Assembly (NCBI RefSeq): GCF_052324685.1 | Contig: NC_135223.1 | Span: 22,178,869-22,242,868, forward strand | DNA from: Brachyhypopomus gauderio | Taxonomy: Eukaryota; Chordata; Actinopteri; Gymnotiformes; Hypopomidae | DNA: 64,000 nucleotides | Direction: 5' to 3' | In this document: one piece after another, positions 1 through 11,312 of the stretch | Layout: each line of letters begins with the position of its first letter | How positions within the stretch are numbered: position 1 is the stretch's first letter | Made by a program: the position numbers and the translations under genes | The notes under the pieces: model-generated | Databases searched by the model: none | Told to the model about the DNA's origin: nothing | What the model saw: the letters and a program-made list of their open reading frames with translations, nothing else

Positions 1-2442
1 GTGCCCTGGAATAATTCACAGTTACAGCCCAGTTCATAAACAACATTTATTCTGCTCTAATATTGTTTCCCAGATGTCACTTATGACAATTTGGTTGGCT
101 TTAGGTTATGAAATATTATCACACAAGCAAATCGCTGAACTGAATAACTGAATACATTTTTTTTTAATCTGTGGACAAAAGCAATATTTACTAAACAATT
201 AATGCCATAAAGGAACCTTAGAATTCAGGTTGTGAAGTGTAATGATTTATGATTACTTAACTAAGAGTCCTATTTGGACAACATGCAAGCCTGCTACTGA
301 CTAATCAACAGGAGTGGAATATCTTGAGCAAAATCCAATAGAAGCTAAATGATTTCACATGGTCTTATAAATGTATTATGGATACAACTGATTCCAGTGG
401 TACCACTATTTGATTTAAGAAGGCCACATTTTTTCACCTAATTCTCAGGACTGTTATTTTAGGTCTATTATATGGCCCTCAAATTTATTTACTTGATGAA
501 AGACTAAAAGGCACATAAGGAACATGTCTGCTGTGGCTTCCTCATTGTTCTATTTCAAATGAGTGTCTTGACCACTGTTTCTGGGTAACGCCTTAATAAA
601 TATACCTCACAGTTTCATCCAACTGTCACTGTTTGCTACATGTTACATTCAATCAGTTCCTGGCAAATTTATTCAGCATATAGCATGAGGAATAGTCAAA
701 TTGGAATGCAAGCACATGTTACCTGAAAACATGATAAAAAAATATTTAAAAAATTTCAACTGATTTAAAGTACAATCACACAGAAATGTGAGTAGGACAT
801 TATTCCACCAGAACAATACAGTAGCACTCATGTAGAATGCTCTTTTAATTAAGGAACACTAATTGGACATTGGATTGTTGTTTTGGCTCTGTTCTCACAC
901 AGAATTAGTAGAATCAAAGACTTTAATAGAATTTTAAATCATAGTGGTTTTAAAGTGCAGATCTTAATTTATGGCTGTTTAGATCATAGCCATTTAGATC
1001 TATTTAGATCATAGCCACCACCATTTCAAGTAACCCTCAGAAAATTTCTAATCTTAAAAAAATTCTTATATTACATACTTCGTTAGACACAGACATCAAG
1101 CTAGATATCATGCTAGTGAAACTGTCAGACCATCAGTGCAGCAATTTTCAGGTCAACCCTGTTTGAGGAGCCTTCAAAAAAAGCAAAATTCAGGTAGGAT
1201 GATTTTACATGAAAAATATGCTTGTTGGCTGTGAAGAAAAAAAAAACCAGTTTGTTTGAGGTAATTGTTCTGCTGCAAACTGAACGGTCATTGACAAAGG
1301 CCGTCCCAGGCAGTTGGTTGGGTCCAATCTGTTACGATACTTCCTGTCGTCCCAACACGCTTCATCCATCATTTCACTGAAGAGATGCTGTGAATCAGAA
1401 CATGAGCCTGCCTTCTTTTCTGCACACCTTTTCTTCATTCCTTCGCTACGGACACACCTTCATCTCTCCAGTTCTTCCTATGCAGGTCACTTTGATTTGT
1501 TTTAGTTTTTCTTCATGATATATGAATGTGATCTCACAAAAAATGAAGCACTGTATATGCGAGACGTTATTTGAGCAAATACAAGTTGTAAGAAAAGGTC
1601 AACATGCCAAAAAGGTCACTAGCTTGAACCTTAACCTTTTGTAACTTTTCATGCAGACCAGAGCCAAAACAACAAAACTATGTAACTTCAGTTATTTGCA
1701 GACTACATTGTAACTTAAGAGTGCTTATTGGTCCATTTCTATGATAAAATGTGCCTAATTTTGGCTTTTGTAAACATGTTTAATGAAGTTTCTAATGTTC
1801 TTTAAAATACAAATAAAACACCAACAAAGAAAGTTTAATCTTTGGCTGACAAACCCTGTTCACTAATTAAAATAAAATTTGAATTTCATTTTTGACTTGA
1901 ATTTAATTATTCAAATTGAAATCTAAATATTGTATGACTTAAAAATCAAAACTTGTTAAGACTTGATATTTGGCCCTGGAAGTGTGACATGGTTGGTAAA
2001 TGCTAAATTAATCTTTCGCTTATTAATAAAACTATACATTACAATAATACTTTCACACAGATACATTTCAAAGGCACAATAAAAATGAGTAGATACAAAG
2101 TTGAAAAGTGCAAAAGACTGAGCACAGTCCTGGAATCATCTAGAAATGTCAAACATCATTGTACATTGCAATATATCCACCCCTTAACCCTGAAGAAGCC
2201 TGAGGGGGAGTCTGTGCTTTTCACATGGCTACAAAAACAGCAGCTCGCCCAACACTTCTGCAGTGACAATGTATCACATAGCACCAAAACATGCCCCTGT
2301 GCAGCAGGTGTGCATGCTACAGTTGTACTGGGCTGGGGCACTGGACACTGGTTAAACTAACAGACAGTGCACCTTCCTAAAGGGGTTTTTGACATTGTCC
2401 TTCGACGTCGTGTGCCGGTCCACCTCTCAATAACACTGAGAA
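1..2442. other. eva1b 3' UTR and downstream flank, no other gene
   Basis: AT-rich sequence with no convincing coding exon on either strand. The part nearest 2442 must be eva1b 3' UTR because the stop codon is at 2443-2445. A minus-strand ATTAAA at 1902-1907, about 540 nt past the stop, is one possible polyadenylation signal, but I cannot confirm it. The ORFs of 60-90 codons seen here show no family resemblance. A short imperfect duplication containing TTTAGATCATAGCCA lies at about 975-1020. Confidence 0.5.
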
Positions 2443-3057
2443 CTAATAGTAATGGACCCTTCCGATGGTGCCAGTACCTGTGCCCAGGATGTCTGGCTGA
2501 CCGTTCCTCCAGATCTCTCTGATGATCCTCTCTCGCTCCTCCAGACGCTGGGCACGCTCCAGCTCCTCGGCTGAAGTGAAGACGTTCACGCTACCGTCCG
2601 GCGTGCCGTGATGGTTGCCCACGGGCATCTCCGTGATGGCGGGTGGAGCTGGGGCCTCCACATCCACCACATCCTCCTCTTCCTCCTCCTCCTCCTCGTC
2701 GTCACTCTCCTCGTCGTCCTCCTCCTCGCAAAAGTCTTTCAGCTGTTTTTTCTCTGGGGTGGCGGGGGCGGTTTTGGTCCGAGGCTTGCAGGAAATTCGG
2801 ATGACCAACAGGCAGAGAGTGAGCACCAGGCCGAAACACACTCCGATGACAAAGTAGAGGCCGAAGCTCTCGGGGTTGGCTGAAAGGGACAAGCACACAC
2901 GTTACATCCCAGCTCATGTCATTACACCACTTGCAGACAAAAACAAACATGCACTGATGAATATAATCAGTAAATAGTTCTGAAAGTAACCTTTGATGTG
3001 AGCGTAAGCAGCAATGCTGTTGCTTAGAAGGTCCATCTCTTTCTTTCTTGCGTCCAT
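2443..3057 (-). CDS. eva1b: EVA1B (FAM176B) single-pass membrane protein, 167 aa, 2 coding exons
   Basis: Exons are complement(2991..3057) and complement(2443..2879). The first gives 22 codons plus 1 nt and ends at a GT donor; the second follows a TTTCAG acceptor. The protein starts MDARKKEMDLLSNSIAAYAH. It has one hydrophobic segment at residues about 28-49 (FGLYFVIGVCFGLVLTLCLL), a basic stop-transfer stretch, and a highly acidic linker at about 74-95. The conserved C-terminal block begins NVFTSAEELERAQRLEERER, and the tail is GTIGRVHYY. NPESFGLYFV and the GTGTGTIGR-HYY ending match EVA1B rather than EVA1A. EVA1 family members are small membrane proteins; EVA1A is linked to autophagy and apoptosis, while the role of EVA1B is poorly known. 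The start is the first ATG after an in-frame acceptor region, and the N-terminus aligns with mammalian EVA1B. The acidic linker looks longer than in human EVA1B. The next gene upstream, stk40, has the same orientation. Confidence 0.94.
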
Positions 3058-3948
3058 CTCGACTTATCCTGAGTTTTCACAACTGCCAAATTAAAACACA
3101 GAATAAGTAGAAGCATATGTTTTGACGTTACAATCTTCGTCTACCTTGTGCGTTTCTCATGGATCCTTGCTGTAGACGTACAACTACTAATCCACTGGCA
3201 AACCACACAGCACCAACACACAATGCATTTTCTCTCTCGAGTGCAGCTCCACCCTTGATTTTTGGTCTAAAGTGGCACTTCTGTTCTGTTCCACTGCAAT
3301 GCACTGAACGTTTAGCAGCCGACACCTCCCTGTGTGTTGGAGGGTGTGGGCGTGTGTGTGGAAGCGTAGCATTAACCACTGGCAGGCCAGAGTGACTGCA
3401 TGGCACATCTGACTCTTCCCCAAACACAGTTCACGGTACAGCCAGCATGTGAACCTTTTTTGTAAGACCATGGGGTCACTTTTATCAGCAGGCAAGGAAG
3501 CCCATTTCCTTTACAAATGATGAATCGTGTCTGGAAGGCAGACGCATGTTTGTTGGCTGGATTAGTGTCAATTTGTACACACTACCAGATGATCCTCTTT
3601 AACCACCTGTTTAATTCCATTGTGTTTTGTATCACGTCCAGACAATGACTCCGTCTTATACACTCCCAGGGAAGGCTTGAATTTCCAAAAAAGAAAAAGC
3701 AAGGCCACACCCTCGTTGTACTGTATGAGTGGGTGAATACCCGGAAAGATGAGGGAAGATTTTAGCTTAATGAAATCAGTATGTCCCTGTTCCTTTCTCG
3801 GCTGTGAACTGGCTCCGCTCCAAGAGAACTGCTAGAGTGCGTCACAGGAAATACAACAGCCTCAGGTCATGGTAGAGCCTTTAATAGAAGGATAGCGAGG
3901 AGTTTTCTTCTGGGCTCTTAACCTACTTCCTGCCCCCTGCCCCCCCCC

Positions 3949-3950
<2 letters not shown>

Positions 3951-4010
<60 letters not shown>

Positions 4011-4017
4011 ACCCCTT
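3951..4017. repeat. (CA)n microsatellite
   Basis: Nearly uninterrupted CA dinucleotides, preceded by an 8-nt C run at 3941-3948. Confidence 0.97.
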
Positions 4018-4117
4018 CTATTAGCGTCACACAGCACTTCCTGCTCACTTTGGTTTTTCTTGTCGTACTCACTATTGTTCCCAACACACAAGACATCACT
4101 GCAACGAGCAAGCAGGA

Positions 4118-4185
4118 AGCACTATTGGGTTCATGTGAGGAAGACTACCACAGCACTATTGGGTTCATGTGAAGAAGACTACCAC
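4118..4185. repeat. 34-bp direct tandem duplication
   Basis: Two adjacent copies of a 34-bp unit (4118-4151 and 4152-4185) that begins AGCACTATTGGGTTCATGTG. They differ by a single G/A substitution, which suggests a recent local duplication. Confidence 0.9.
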
Positions 4186-5267
4186 ATCAGCTGATGATGT
4201 TGGGATGAACTGTATTTGAATCAAGTGTCATGGGAACAAGCATCTACCATCACATTTATGTGCTTTTTACAAAACACAAAAAACAACAACTTAGGATACT
4301 GCATTACATTATACAATGAATTACATTTACTTATCCCTTACTTATCCCAGTTGTCTTTGTTAATTTATCAAACAATACAAAGTCAGTTAAATAAACATAT
4401 CAACATGCATACTGTCTTACCATAGAAACTGTGCTTCTCAGAGCATGTTCATGATACACTGGAAGGACTGGTTGGATTTGGCCTTTAACCCAGTGGACTT
4501 GCGGCTACGGCCTTTGACTGACTCAGTCCTTTGGCTGGACAAAGATAAGAGCAAACAGGGACAGACAGACATTAGAGCAAATCATGTCCAAAGCCAGTGA
4601 GGCACCAGCAGTGCAAACACAGAGCCGGAGTGGCTAATCGGGAGATTGGGGGGGATTCTCTCTGGGTCGCCTCATGTCAAGCCCGAGTTTGGACTGACTG
4701 GATGGGAAAAATTATTTTGTGGGCTGGGTTTGGGCATGAAACTCCCGGGCTGAAAAAGGGGCCCACTCCAGGCCTGTGCAAACACATGTCCAACGGGTGC
4801 TCTGCTCACAGGAAGTTATGATCCGTCTAGTATATTTACACTGATGGCCATTCACAGATTAAATATGATTCTCTTGTTTTATTAATATTAATGTAAAATT
4901 AAGGTGAGTATATTTCAGACTGAATTAGAACACGATAAATAAAAAGGCTTGCTGGCAACCTTTTAATGCAGGTGGTGTGAATTTGAACTGCTTTTGCACA
5001 ATTAACAAACCAAAACAAATTGAACTGCATCCCAGTCATTCTGCATTCAGCCAGAAAGCTGAACAAAAGTGCAGTAAAGAATGCACTTCACCAAGAGTTC
5101 TCTTTTGAGTTCTGGTCTGGAGGTGCCAGTAGAGGTTCAGCAGAGCTCCTGCTGGGTTTTACTGATCTGGGTCCTGCAGACTCCTGGCAGCCCCTTCGCT
5201 CCAGATGACTGGGAGGAAGCAGGATTCATAGGTCACTGTTGTAGCACCTCTCACCATGACGGCCCAC

Positions 5268-5294
5268 GGGGGGGGGGGGGGGGGGGGGGGGGGG
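5268..5294. repeat. Poly(G) tract, 27 nt
   Basis: Uninterrupted run of 27 G. It is the longest of several G or C homopolymers in this window and could form quadruplex structures. The length in this assembly may be imprecise, because homopolymers are error-prone in sequencing. Confidence 0.9.
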
Positions 5295-8200
5295 ATATGC
5301 CAGGTAACAGGAACCAAGTGCATCCTACCACTACACTTCCGTCCTTTGGAAACACCTTAACTAGCATAGTCAGCAAAACCATAATATATAATCAAAACCT
5401 AAGGCTCGGGCATCTATTGATTTGAGAAAACAGCAGCCTGGGACTTGTTTAAAACCGAACGTCTAAACACCCATTAACCTGCTGAGTTGTTGTGTTTCTG
5501 TTTTGTTTTTCCTTTCAGGAGGAAATTATTAACAGGCTACCTGCTGTCAACTCTAACTTTCAGCTCTAACTTTCAGCTCCAAACTATAACCTTCATCTAT
5601 ATGACTCGAGTAAAGTTGTGTATTTTTCCTGCCATGACCACATTTTTTTCCACGTTCCCAACCGTCACAAGTTTTCACAAATGATTGAGGATTTAAACAC
5701 ATGATACCGCTTTGACTTAGGACATGGGTCTAAAGATACACCGTTAATAGTTCCCAAAAGTCTCCAAGTTTCAAAATCTCATCTCAAAAGATATTGAAAA
5801 ATGTACTAGATCAACATTTCCTGATGTTTGGTCAAGGACAGCCTCTTCCTGCCTGAAAAGGAAAACCTTCTCAATCATCAAGGTGCTTCCAGCAAACATT
5901 AAAAGATACAAACATTTGATATTACGTTTAAATTATACATTGCAGAAACTGAAGGCATGAAGAAAAAATAAGCATAAACTTTGAATACTCCATTTTAAGT
6001 CTGTCCACAAAGAGCAGAGGACTATCACTATTCAAATCACTGCCAAGCCAAACGGTGCAGGAGGCCACAGAAAGCAAAGCTGTTTGGCTCCTGGGGTGGG
6101 TTTCTGTGTGTGTGCAGGAGGAGCTACAAGGAAGTGCAGGGACTGTCATATCAGGTGATATTTCAGGTCCGTTCCACAATGAGAAGACAACAATAGCATT
6201 TCCTTCCCCTGGGTTTACTTCTGTCTGCTAAGACCATCTGCGGCTTAAGAAGAACTCCAGTACCGCCAAGGGCATTTATCTTTTACTCATGCCTGTTTAG
6301 ACTCTGTGATCCTCAGTTGCTTATTAAGTTGTCTATAGGAATAAGGAAGCTAAGTAGATGATTTGCTAGCCATAGAAAGCCAGTAAAGCCAGCCTTCGTC
6401 CTAGAAACCGCAAGACAGGAACCTCTCTTTTACAGAAGCTCGAACACTGGGGACAAATTATTCATGAACAATCTGACCACATGACTTTCTTTCAAAACAT
6501 AATAACAGTGGATGAGAGAAATTTACTCAGTGAATTAGAACTGTAATTGAATCATGCAGTAATTGAGAAAACATAAGTGAACTAGCTTTTCCTAAGCACA
6601 CAATGACAGCCAAGAGAAGCAAATGGATATTTGTGATGCCTGGAAATTACCTTGAAATTGCAGGAATATCTTGGCTCAGCCACTGCTATACATGAGGATT
6701 GTTCAGGGCCTGGCATGGATTTGATGGCTAATGTATCTTAAAAACTTTAATTTGATTGCATATATTTATTTTGCTTTTATTGCATGTTGCAAAAAAAAAT
6801 TCAAAGGTCAGGGACATTAGCTATGGACACTTCACATTCATATAAGCTAAAATTGTATGGATAATGTATAGTATGTGGAAGGATCATTATATTAAATGCA
6901 CCCTAGAGTACTATAGAACACCATAAAAAGTCAACATTATTGTATTTAATCATTCCTTTATTGTATCATTAGTATTTGGTCTTTGAGCATTAGTGTTAGC
7001 AAACATGTGGCAAAAGTGCCAACAGTGCTGCATGTAGCCTACACCATGATGACGTGCGTCATGGGAGCCAACCAGGATCACCTGATGGAGTCTTGAGGCA
7101 CCTTGTCAGTAGGAAAGAAGCAGCGTAATGGAAGTTCAAGATTTTCTCTGAAACCGCAGAAGCTCTGGGGGTGACTTTCCACCTGATAAACCCAGACACA
7201 TTTCTGCAGCAAAGGAACAAGCCTGACTCGCCTGTAAAAGTGTTCAGGGAAGGTCCATGGTGAAGGTATCTGGTGTATGATTTCCATGCGTGTTTCTTTT
7301 CAACCTTTTCTAAGAACATTTTTAAGTTTTGGATTCTGCACATGTCCTGCCAGTGGTCCTTTTGTAAGGGCAGAATTTCATTTGGCACCAGGTCAGACAT
7401 GTGGTTGCCATCAGGTCCTTGACCTCTGCACTCAAGATGGCGCTGACCCTCAAACTGCATGCCAGCTGGCTGAACAGACACTAAACAAATACTACTTCAC
7501 AACTGAATGCTTAAATATGTCTCTCCAGAAATGGATGATATGCATGTTGACTTATACAAATCTTCCTCTGTTTTTTTGTTTCCTTGATGATAATTTCAAT
7601 TAATATTAATTAATTAGCTCCAGACTTAGTTTAATATGAAACTCCAGTAAATATAAATACCCATACCACCATATTCTATTCACTTATGGTCTTGCATGTG
7701 GCTACTGTATGTGCATTCCACATCTGCCCATAACATATTTATCAATGACTGCCTTTCTTCAAAAGACAAGTGACTCATTCTCCAAGTTGGTTATCTTACA
7801 CGGAGCTAGTCATAGTTGCATTGTCACATCATCAGCTAGAGCTGGGTTGGGATAAAGGCTGGGGCTCATGGCTCACATGCTCCAAGCATACGTCTGGAGG
7901 AGCACAGAGCATCAATACGTCCTTTGCTTATTCTGAAGAGACACTTTAACCTGGGAGGCCCATATTCCTTACAACCACATGGACCACATCATTCAATCCC
8001 TTCCGCCTTATCCTCCCCAATCTGCAGCAGGACCGTAATCCCATCTAAACTCATGAATCACTCCAGCCCCTCAATCCATGGGAATTGCTAAAGACATCAA
8101 CTCATCAATCACAAAACCCGATGCTATTTCCGTCTTGACTGGACTTAGAATTCCTCAGTTTTTACAACCATGCAGACATTTGTTTTCCAAGTATGACCTT

Positions 8201-10115
8201 AAACAACCTTCCATCAATTAAACATTTATTTCCCATTACGGACAACTTGTATAGCAAGGCACAAACAGCCTGAACTAGATGACTTTCAGAGGCCATGTAA
8301 GGTCTTGGGCAGGTATGTACAGAGTAAGTGAAAGGACAAGGAATCCCCTGCGTGATCCTTGGTGTCAAACTCCACAAATAGAACATGATCTCACGCACAG
8401 ATCGATGTGAGCCAATGGGGCCCTGCAGACCCACATACTGGATCCATTATGCAGACCTTCATATTACTGTACAATGCAAAACATGTGCTCTGTCTTTCCC
8501 ATGGGGCTATGGGTATCATTAACTCTGCCCCATCCATGGGGATATACTACACGCTTGCAGTGCACTGCTCCCCTCAGACACTAGCTGCTTGTATTACTAA
8601 AACTGGCCAATGATGTTCTGAGGACAGAATAGTTATGATTGATTAATCAATTTCTATATAAAAAGAGTGTGAAGTTATTTATTGACACGGCAGACCACAT
8701 ATTCATTGTGGAGAGAGGACAAGTGAGAATGTGTGGGCCGTGATAAACTGCACACCTAGTATCGTACTCAAGATCATCCCCTGGTGAACAGAAGGGTCAG
8801 GGTGCAACAGAAGGTTCAGGGTGCAAGGTGCCTGTGAATCAATCAAATGCCAATTTGATGAACGGCTTTCTGGTTCATTAGGGCAATACACACATATCAC
8901 ATCTAATTACAGAAAGGTATGTGTCCCTTGCGAATGAAGGTGTGTATGTGTGTACACTCGCAAGGTTGGTGCTTTTGACAGGAATTTACACAAGTAGTTA
9001 AACAAGGAAGGATTGACCTCTGGCCCACCTAAATCCACAGAGTATGTTAAGTAGTAGAGCAGAGACAGATAAGACAGGAGCAGTGGAGGGTTGACACAGG
9101 AGAGGGGGTTATGGTAGGGGTGCCTTCAGGGAGCTGATCCCCCTCCAAGTCAGCCGTCCCAAAACAGAAAGCAGATGCACAGCTTATCTGGTCTTTCTAT
9201 CAAGCAGCTCATCAAACATAGCATGTCAAAACAAACAGTCTCACAATCACATTTTAAAAAGGTGTCTCATTTGACTTAAGAGTTTATTTAAGCATTATAG
9301 ACAATTATTTAAAGTAGTTCACTAATAAATTCTGAAATGCTAGTTAAAAATAACAAAGAAAAGCCAGGATATGCATTACCACTGCTATCCTGGTACATGG
9401 ATCTGTGCTGTCTACATCCCTATACACTGCTAATGCAGGAAATGCACATTTCTTAAGCATAAAAGCATAAAGCTCTCACCTCAGTTTTCCTGATCTAATT
9501 ATTTTATCATTGACTTTTCCAGTAGAAAAAAATGTAGGCAGGCCAGGAGGTTTGTGTCAGTGTGATAAAATTTCTAATGATTTTTAACAGCACAGGACTA
9601 TCAATAATGGCTGGAATGTTATGGCTTTGACTTAGTTTGTAGAAAAGCTAGAACAATTTTTTCCCCTCACAATTTGAATTCGGTTTAACTGAAGTACAAA
9701 AAAAAAAAGCTTATTTAATTTTAAATTAAATATTTCATATTTTAAATTAAATTAAATTTTAAATAAACTCCAGCTTACAGTTTCTATGTAAATCATTTTT
9801 GCAATGTACAGATCTTAGAAATAGCAACATGAGGAGATGCAGTAACTAGCAACTTGTTTAAAACGCTGCACACAAGAAAGTTATCTCATGCACATTTACT
9901 ACACCACTGGATATATGGCACATCACATTTGGGAATGCATTAAGTTCTCCATGACATTTAGACATTATCCTGTTCCATATTAGGTGAGGAAAAGCATGTA
10001 ATAGCCATGCTACAGCTGCACTAAATATGTATGCAATAATCCAGCAGTCTTTCACACAATTTATTCACTGCAGCATGCATCAAAATATGTAGCAAAAGAT
10101 CTGCTTTATACTCAC

Positions 10116-10450
10116 CATACAGTTACTTTAGGACAACTCTCCTTAGAACATTTTTCAAAAGTTTGTGAGGTCCAGATCTGATTCCACACAAAAATCATTC
10201 AACTTAAACAATGTAGAGCTTCTCTGTGTCGGATACACTCCTGGACAAGCGCACAATCCACAGTCTTCTCCACGGTGCTCAAGCACTGTACTTAAAGTGT
10301 TTAGTTTTGTACTTCAGAAGCCCATGGAGGTGGCAGAGATGTCCGCCAGCAGCTACAGCCAGACAGAGCCCTCTCCTTTCAAACCGTGTCTCACAAACTG
10401 CGGGAAGAGTCGTCTCACGGTGCTCTGACTGAGGCAGTGAGCAGGAGGGG
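10116..10450 (-). other. eva1b: Putative noncoding first exon of eva1b
   Basis: Reading the minus strand, GTATG is followed by the strong donor GTGAGT, with the GT at 10115-10114. Upstream lies about 330 bp of moderately GC-rich sequence, and beyond that a GC-box promoter-like region. No family resemblance was found in any frame, so a 5'-UTR exon spliced to the acceptor near 3080 is the simplest reading. It could instead be the first exon of a noncoding transcript. The 5' boundary is approximate. Confidence 0.35.
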
Positions 10451-10470
10451 AAAAGGAGGAACAGCTGAAA

Positions 10471-10511
10471 ATGGGCGGGGTTTGGGGAGGGGGGGGAGGG
10501 GGAGGGGGGGA
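10471..10511. promoter_or_regulatory. GC box and G-rich promoter-like region
   Basis: A GGGCGGGG motif (10473-10480, Sp/KLF type) is followed by GGGG-A-G8-A-GGGGG-A-GGGGGG-type runs up to about 10511. The runs have the spacing of a quadruplex-forming sequence. The region sits just upstream, on the minus strand, of the putative eva1b noncoding exon. Confidence 0.4.
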
Positions 10512-11101
10512 GTCTTTCCCATGTTGTTAAGGAAACGGTCAGGAAAAGTCAGCCCAAGACCAATTAACTAAGATTTTCCACACTGAATAAAACATGACAT
10601 TACTGTGGAGTAATGGAGCCGGTGACTGAAGTATTCACTAAAATGGGCATGTTCCCTTTTACATGAAATGGAAAAACTGTTGCTTTCAAACTCTTAAAAT
10701 GATGTGTGAATGAAAATTTGTGAAGTACATCAATAATATGCAAGATATACACATATAAAATGGTGGGGACAAAATGACTTGAACTTTACAACATTTCATT
10801 AATAACTGTAAGTTTTTTTTATAGCCTTTAAGTTTTAGTTTGATTTTGATACTAAATCCTATTTACATGTGGTAATCAGTGAAGGTCCACTATTGCCTTG
10901 CTAAAGATCTGGTTGCTGTTGAACTTCGTACTTTAGAAGATCTTCAAGAGAAGTAATCCCAGATAGACTCTGATTAGATCCACTCTGAGAGCATTCAGAA
11001 TATTCCTTTGACGACCATTGCTGATTCCTCCTAAATCACCTCTGGAAGATGTTTGTAGAGACTAAGAGTAATTAACTTGTTAATTAGGGCCTAAATTGGC
11101 C

Positions 11102-11104
<3 letters not shown>

Positions 11105-11184
<80 letters not shown>
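11105..11184. repeat. (TG)n microsatellite
   Basis: About 40 TG repeats, directly followed by a dispersed-repeat fragment starting GCACGCCCTGCGATGGACTG. Confidence 0.97.
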
Positions 11185-11185
<1 letters not shown>

Positions 11186-11312
11186 ACGCCCTGCGATGGA
11201 CTGAAACCCTGTACAATTGTTTTGCCTTGTGCCCTGTGCAGCCAGGATACAATTCACTTATCTCAACCCTGAATTTAATTAATGGTTTAGAATATGACTT
11301 GATGAATGAATA
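11185..11312 (+). mobile_element. Dispersed-repeat fragment of the 'CCCTGCGATGGACTG' type
   Basis: The segment contains GCCCTGCGATGGACTGAAACCC, then TTGCCTTGTGCCCTGTGCAGC, and ends near TGATGAATGAAT. This order of motifs is typical of a very common fish interspersed repeat (SINE or LINE tail). The copy is truncated and diverged, and its class is not certain from sequence alone. Confidence 0.5.

Larger units (their letters stand above)
3058..10115. other. Probable eva1b 5'-UTR intron; no gene seen
   Basis: No exon of a recognisable family was found. On the minus strand, a pyrimidine-rich run ending in GGCAG lies just upstream of the eva1b ATG (about 3080), so a 5'-UTR intron probably begins there. 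It would run to the donor at 10115-10114. The interval carries an 8-nt C run followed by a (CA)n tract, a 34-bp direct duplication (4118-4151 and 4152-4185) and a 27-nt poly(G) tract (5268-5294). The rest is AT-rich unique sequence, including a hairpin-prone AT stretch at about 9710-9765. Confidence 0.4.

Noticed and set aside
2608-2883. Plus-strand ORFs opposite the eva1b coding exon
   Set aside because: Antisense shadows of the acidic and C-terminal coding sequence; the minus-strand frame matches EVA1B throughout.
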